Shown here: positions 60,981-64,000 of the stretch, piece by piece
Layout: each line of letters starts with the position of its first letter
How positions within the stretch are numbered: the first letter of the stretch is position 1
NCBI RefSeq assembly: GCF_000425225.1
Contig: NZ_AULJ01000012.1
Location: 62,001-126,000, forward strand
Source of the DNA: Pontibacillus marinus BH030004 = DSM 16465
GTDB taxonomy: Bacteria; Bacillota; Bacilli; Bacillales; BH030062
Direction: 5' to 3'
DNA length: 64,000 bases
Made by a program: the position numbers and the translations under genes
The notes under the pieces: generated by a model
Database searches by the model: none
Seen by the model: the letters and a program-made list of their open reading frames with translations, nothing else
What the model was told of the DNA's origin: nothing

Positions 60981-62174
60981 ATGAAAAACGTATTAAAAAG
61001 TATGATCATTACAGGTGGAGTTGCAGTAGGATTAACATTTGGAGCGCAGGTTAGTTACGCTGAAGAGGGAGACTCTTTATTAGATTTGAACGGTGAAAGT
61101 GAAACGAATGTTGAATCAGATGTTTCAGCTACAGTTAACGGTTTGCTTGGATCTGAAGATGAAGCAGAAGAAGATACTTCAGCAAATGTAAAGGCTAATG
61201 CGGATGTGAAAGCAAATGCCGATACAGAAACAGAGGCTAATGCGGATGTAGATACAAACGTTGAGGCTGATGTTGATGCGGAATCCAACACAGATGTTGA
61301 AGGCAAAGCTTCTACGAGTGCAGACGTGTCCTCTGAAGAAGACACAAAAGCTGAAGTAGATGGCTCTGTTGAAGCGGATACTGATGCTAAGGAAGAAACG
61401 AATGTAGATACGAATGTGTCTACTGATGTTGATACAAATGTTGATGTAGACGAAGAAACAGAAGAAAACACTGAGGCAAATACTCAAGCCGATGTCGATG
61501 CTAATATATCAACAGAGGTAGAAACTGATTCGAACCTTGAAGGCAAAGCTGAAGCGGACACTAATGTAGATGCATCAATTGAAGGGTCCGTAACAGAGAG
61601 TACTGAAGCTGATGCAAATACTGCATTAAATGTAGATGTTGCAGCAGAGGCAGATGAAGGTGCAACAGAAAAAGCAAAAGTTAACGCTGATATCAAAGCA
61701 TCTGAAGAATCTCATTCAATTATTTACCTTGGTAATGAACAGACAGAGGAAGTAAATGCATCAACTGAAGCAGATGTAAATGCTGAAGCTCATACAGAAG
61801 AATTGGTTGATGAAGATACAAGCCTATCAGCTAAAGGTTCTGTCATGGCAACATTGAACTCCGATGTTCAGAACCAGGAGGATACTTTTACGAATCAAGA
61901 GCTTGTAACAGATGCTCAACTAACAGAAGCTTTACTCATTGATGTGAAGAGTGATCTTGAATCTAATGTTGATGTTCAAGAAGAAGCTAAAGCTGAAAAT
62001 GATGTAAATGTGAATGCTTCTTTAAATGCGGCTCTAAATTCAAACGTAAACCTTACAAGTGATCATAGCTCTTTCATGATAAACGCTGAGAACATGATCA
62101 ATGTGAATAGCGAAGAAGAAGCATCTCTTTCTGCAATGACAGAAACAGTTGTAAACGCTTCTGCTGATCAGTAA
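60981..62174 (+). CDS. Secreted Ala/Asp/Asn/Val repeat protein
   Basis: A 397-residue protein with signal peptide (MIITGGVAVGLTFGAQVSYA region, cleavage near residue 27). The mature part is a degenerate repeat in which small and acidic residues alternate with Val (ANADVKANADTETEANADV, TNVEADVDAESNTDVEGKA), about 45% A, D, E, N, T. There are no cysteines. Such alternation could form a beta-solenoid or a disordered acidic coat, suited to high salt. AAGGAG precedes the ATG. It is co-transcribed with the preceding secreted protein. Confidence 0.7.
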   Translation: MKNVLKSMIITGGVAVGLTFGAQVSYAEEGDSLLDLNGESETNVESDVSATVNGLLGSEDEAEEDTSANVKANADVKANADTETEANADVDTNVEADVDAESNTDVEGKASTSADVSSEEDTKAEVDGSVEADTDAKEETNVDTNVSTDVDTNVDVDEETEENTEANTQADVDANISTEVETDSNLEGKAEADTNVDASIEGSVTESTEADANTALNVDVAAEADEGATEKAKVNADIKASEESHSIIYLGNEQTEEVNASTEADVNAEAHTEELVDEDTSLSAKGSVMATLNSDVQNQEDTFTNQELVTDAQLTEALLIDVKSDLESNVDVQEEAKAENDVNVNASLNAALNSNVNLTSDHSSFMINAENMINVNSEEEASLSAMTETVVNASADQ

Positions 62175-62183
62175 ATCGTCATT

Positions 62184-62216
62184 ATCCCCGTAGCTAAGCT
62201 ACGGGGATTTGTTTTT
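62184..62216 (+). terminator. Terminator after the secreted repeat protein
   Basis: ATCCCCGTAGC pairs with GCTACGGGGAT, followed by TTGTTTTTG. Confidence 0.88.
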
Positions 62217-62271
62217 GAAGAGAGTTTAATTATTGTAAAAGGTAATACAAACAAGGTTTCCTATTCAACCG

Positions 62272-62484
62272 TTATTGTCCATTATTTCGTTCCATGATTT
62301 CCTTGAATTCTTTCATATCCTCATCTGGCTTTAATTCTAACTTCTGTTTCTCTGTGTTCCATTCTCGATTTGCTTCTACGGATATGCCGATTTGTTTACC
62401 GACAGAATCATTGACCTTTCCTTCCTTTTCTCCATCTGGATGTGGACTCGTTTCAGTATGTGTAGTACGGCTGTTATCTGGCAT
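62272..62484 (-). CDS. Small hydrophilic protein
   Basis: A 70-residue, very polar protein (DNSRTTHTETSPHPDGEKEG; KPDEDMKEFKEIMERNNGQ), without hydrophobic segments. AAGGAGTGATCAA precedes its ATG. It resembles small stress or spore proteins in composition only. The function is unknown. Confidence 0.6.
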   Translation of the reverse strand: MPDNSRTTHTETSPHPDGEKEGKVNDSVGKQIGISVEANREWNTEKQKLELKPDEDMKEFKEIMERNNGQ

Positions 62485-62965
62485 ATTTGATCACTCCTTA
62501 GGTGTAAGTTGGTTCAACTCTTAGAGATTTATTCAAATGCAGATGTTGAAATCCGTTTTAAATCAAATGAAGAAGGTAATATAGGTAAGAAGTGCTCATT
62601 CATTTTCATCACATAATAGGCGTACATATAAAGAGCATGACCCAAACAAAAGGCGTGCACTTTTTCTGATGAGGTACGTAATTCAGTTATTTATATTTAT
62701 ACAAGAAAAGCGCTCTACTGTGTTATGATAGTAGAGCAAAGTCTAGTCTTATCAAGGTTCTTACATATTTTAACGTGGTAAGATGGAGATAAATGTTCAT
62801 GGCGGTCAAGGTTTTCTTATTGTACAATTAGAGGGTTAGAATACACTTGATTGTATGGAACATTTCTCAATAAATGAATAATATGAATAGAAAAAGATTA
62901 CTCACCAAACCAGAATGAACATAATCTAATGGAAGCAACCAATATAATACAAGGGGAGTACCAAT
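62485..62965. other. Gene-free stretch with one hairpin
   Basis: Only a perfect inverted pair, GCTCTACT (62712-62719) with AGTAGAGC (62730-62737), stands out. It lacks a clear T tail, so it may be a weak terminator or an operator. I see no ORF with a ribosome binding site in the remaining 400 bases. Confidence 0.4.
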
Positions 62966-63733
62966 GTGTTTGTAGATATTAATAACGTAAATGTTCACTA
63001 CAAAGTGTCTGGAGAAGGGCAAGATGTTGTGCTTCTGCATGGATGGGGCACGAGTATGGATACATTTGAATCCGTTCATAACTTATTAGATGATAACTTT
63101 CGGGTGTTTTCAATTGACTTCCCAGGCTTTGGAGAGAGCCAAGAGCCTCCTGAAGCATGGAGTGTTGATGATTACGCTCATTTTCTGTCTCACTTTGTTC
63201 AAAAACTTGGAATTGAAAACCCAATTTTGATCGGTCACTCATTTGGCTGTCGTGTTATAACGCGATACGCTTATGATCATGATGTACACAAAATTATTTT
63301 TACAGGCGGAGCAGGAATTAAGCCGAAACGTAAGATGGATTACTATATGAAGGTTTATACGTACAAATTTGTGAAAAAGCTTCTAGACTTGCCAATTCTT
63401 AATCACTACAAAGACGATATATTAACAAAATGGAAAGGGAAAGTTGGGTCTTCTGATTATAAGCAGGCCTCAGCAGTCATGCAGCAAACCTTATCTAAGG
63501 TTGTGAATGAAGATCTACGAGAGTATATGCCTCACATAGATGTTCCAACGCTACTTGTATGGGGAGAAAACGATACAGCTACTCCGCTAGAAGACGGTAA
63601 GCTCATGGAACAGCTTTTCCCTGATGCAGGTCTTGTTACATTTGAAAAAGCAGGGCACTATGCCTTTTTAGAACAAAATAAACGATTTCTAGTCATTGTC
63701 GATAATTTCCTAGAACAAGATAAAGGAGAATAG
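62966..63733 (+). CDS. Alpha/beta hydrolase
   Basis: A 255-residue alpha/beta-hydrolase. Landmarks: VVLLHGWGTSMDTFESV (oxyanion hole), DFPGFGESQEPPE, the nucleophile serine in LIGHSFGCRVI, the acid in VWGENDTATP and histidine in KAGHYAFLEQ. The GTG at 62966 is seven bases after AGGGGAG; an ATG two bases upstream is out of frame. The next gene, probably a Mur ligase, starts 4 bp later. The substrate is unknown. Confidence 0.85.
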   Translation: MFVDINNVNVHYKVSGEGQDVVLLHGWGTSMDTFESVHNLLDDNFRVFSIDFPGFGESQEPPEAWSVDDYAHFLSHFVQKLGIENPILIGHSFGCRVITRYAYDHDVHKIIFTGGAGIKPKRKMDYYMKVYTYKFVKKLLDLPILNHYKDDILTKWKGKVGSSDYKQASAVMQQTLSKVVNEDLREYMPHIDVPTLLVWGENDTATPLEDGKLMEQLFPDAGLVTFEKAGHYAFLEQNKRFLVIVDNFLEQDKGE

Positions 63734-63737
63734 TTAC

Positions 63738-64000
63738 ATGTTGAATATTTTATGGATTGCCGCAATACTTGCATGGCTTAGTTATGCTGTGTTTAAAACA
63801 AAAAAATCCGTTCACATGTTCCAGCTCAACTCCTATCGTAACGAGCGGTTCATGCGTTGGATGAAAGGGAATAAAACGAAACCATTCCCTCCGAAAGAAT
63901 TTCTAGTCTTAATCGGTTGGATTGGCGGCCCGTTTATAGGATTGATTTCATTTACGGCTATATACGCTTTAATTGCCTTCCTACGAAAGGAAGAACCACA
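63738..64000 (+). CDS. N-terminal part of a probable membrane-anchored Mur ligase-family protein (truncated by window end)
   Basis: Only 87 codons are visible. The ATG follows AAAGGAG. A hydrophobic helix is followed by KTKKSVHMFQLNSYRNERFM and, after a short polar part, by further membrane segments. This HMFQLNSYRNERF pattern reminds me of MurF-like proteins of Bacillaceae that carry an N-terminal membrane region. The catalytic domain lies outside the window, so the assignment is tentative. Confidence 0.5.
   Translation, partial: MLNILWIAAILAWLSYAVFKTKKSVHMFQLNSYRNERFMRWMKGNKTKPFPPKEFLVLIGWIGGPFIGLISFTAIYALIAFLRKEEP

Noticed and set aside
59983-61696. Long antisense frames opposite the two secreted repeat proteins
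   Set aside because: They mirror the repetitive codon usage of the sense genes and have no ribosome binding sites.
62294-62524. 76-codon plus-strand frame
   Set aside because: It is antisense to the small hydrophilic protein gene, which has the better ribosome binding site.

Overview
The window looks like the chromosome of a moderately halophilic, spore-forming Bacillaceae (Halobacillus/Pontibacillus-like). The evidence is Bacillus-type ribosome binding sites and U-tailed terminators, CotY/CotZ- and CotF-type spore coat genes, an osmoadaptive proline operon in proH-proJ-proA order, a BCCT osmolyte transporter, and secreted proteins that are very acidic. No rRNA or tRNA genes, CRISPR array, transposase or prophage is visible. 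The genus is an inference; no search was run.

Layout. 0-7 kb: Nudix hydrolase, a lipoprotein, then a tight four-gene operon (aminotransferase, ThDP enzyme, aldehyde dehydrogenase, lysine 6-dehydrogenase-like) that fits lysine breakdown through aminoadipate. 7-11.5 kb: YetF-like membrane protein and proHJA. 11.5-15.3 kb: ferritin-like/cupin fusion, alpha/beta hydrolase, and a membrane-tethered PstS-like protein. 15.6-18 kb (minus): acyl-CoA dehydrogenase carrying the glutaryl-CoA dehydrogenase residue signature, plus a CaiB-type CoA-transferase. Together with the first operon these could carry lysine carbon to crotonyl-CoA. 18.2-28 kb: a sugar island with ROK regulator, ABC permeases and binding protein (no ATPase gene), a six-hairpin glycosidase and an unusually long GH31 enzyme. 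28-34.5 kb: COG2509-like flavoprotein, MFS transporter, purine-riboswitch-controlled adenine deaminase, and a lipoprotein MTA/SAH nucleosidase with a PurR-box-like promoter. 34.7-40 kb: BCCT transporter, DUF2515 protein, and a preQ1-riboswitch queC-queD-queE operon. 40-49.4 kb: spore coat genes, a LysE-family gene broken by a 14-bp tandem duplication, lipoproteins, an arginine-deiminase-family enzyme, cold-shock protein, a duplicated cassette of micro-ORFs, and a stand-alone DnaA domain I protein. 49.4-54.5 kb: sucrose PTS operon with LacI regulator and palindromic operator. 54.6-64 kb: small enzymes, an NAD salvage pair (cysteine hydrolase plus nadE), two secreted acidic repeat proteins, and the start of a probable membrane-anchored Mur ligase cut by the window end.

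The least explained DNA is intergenic. (1) Near 46.5-47.3 kb a cassette of 17-18-codon ORFs ending in ERRPK or ERRPR is duplicated, and the copies differ mostly at synonymous positions. (2) Five gene-free gaps carry locus-specific repeats: three with a 20-21 bp period and two with inverted words spaced 51-52 bp. (3) A dispersed element of about 130 bp occurs three times, plus a longer relative of about 330 bp; three of these four abut or supply a gene's stop codon. These are the candidates for undescribed biology here.
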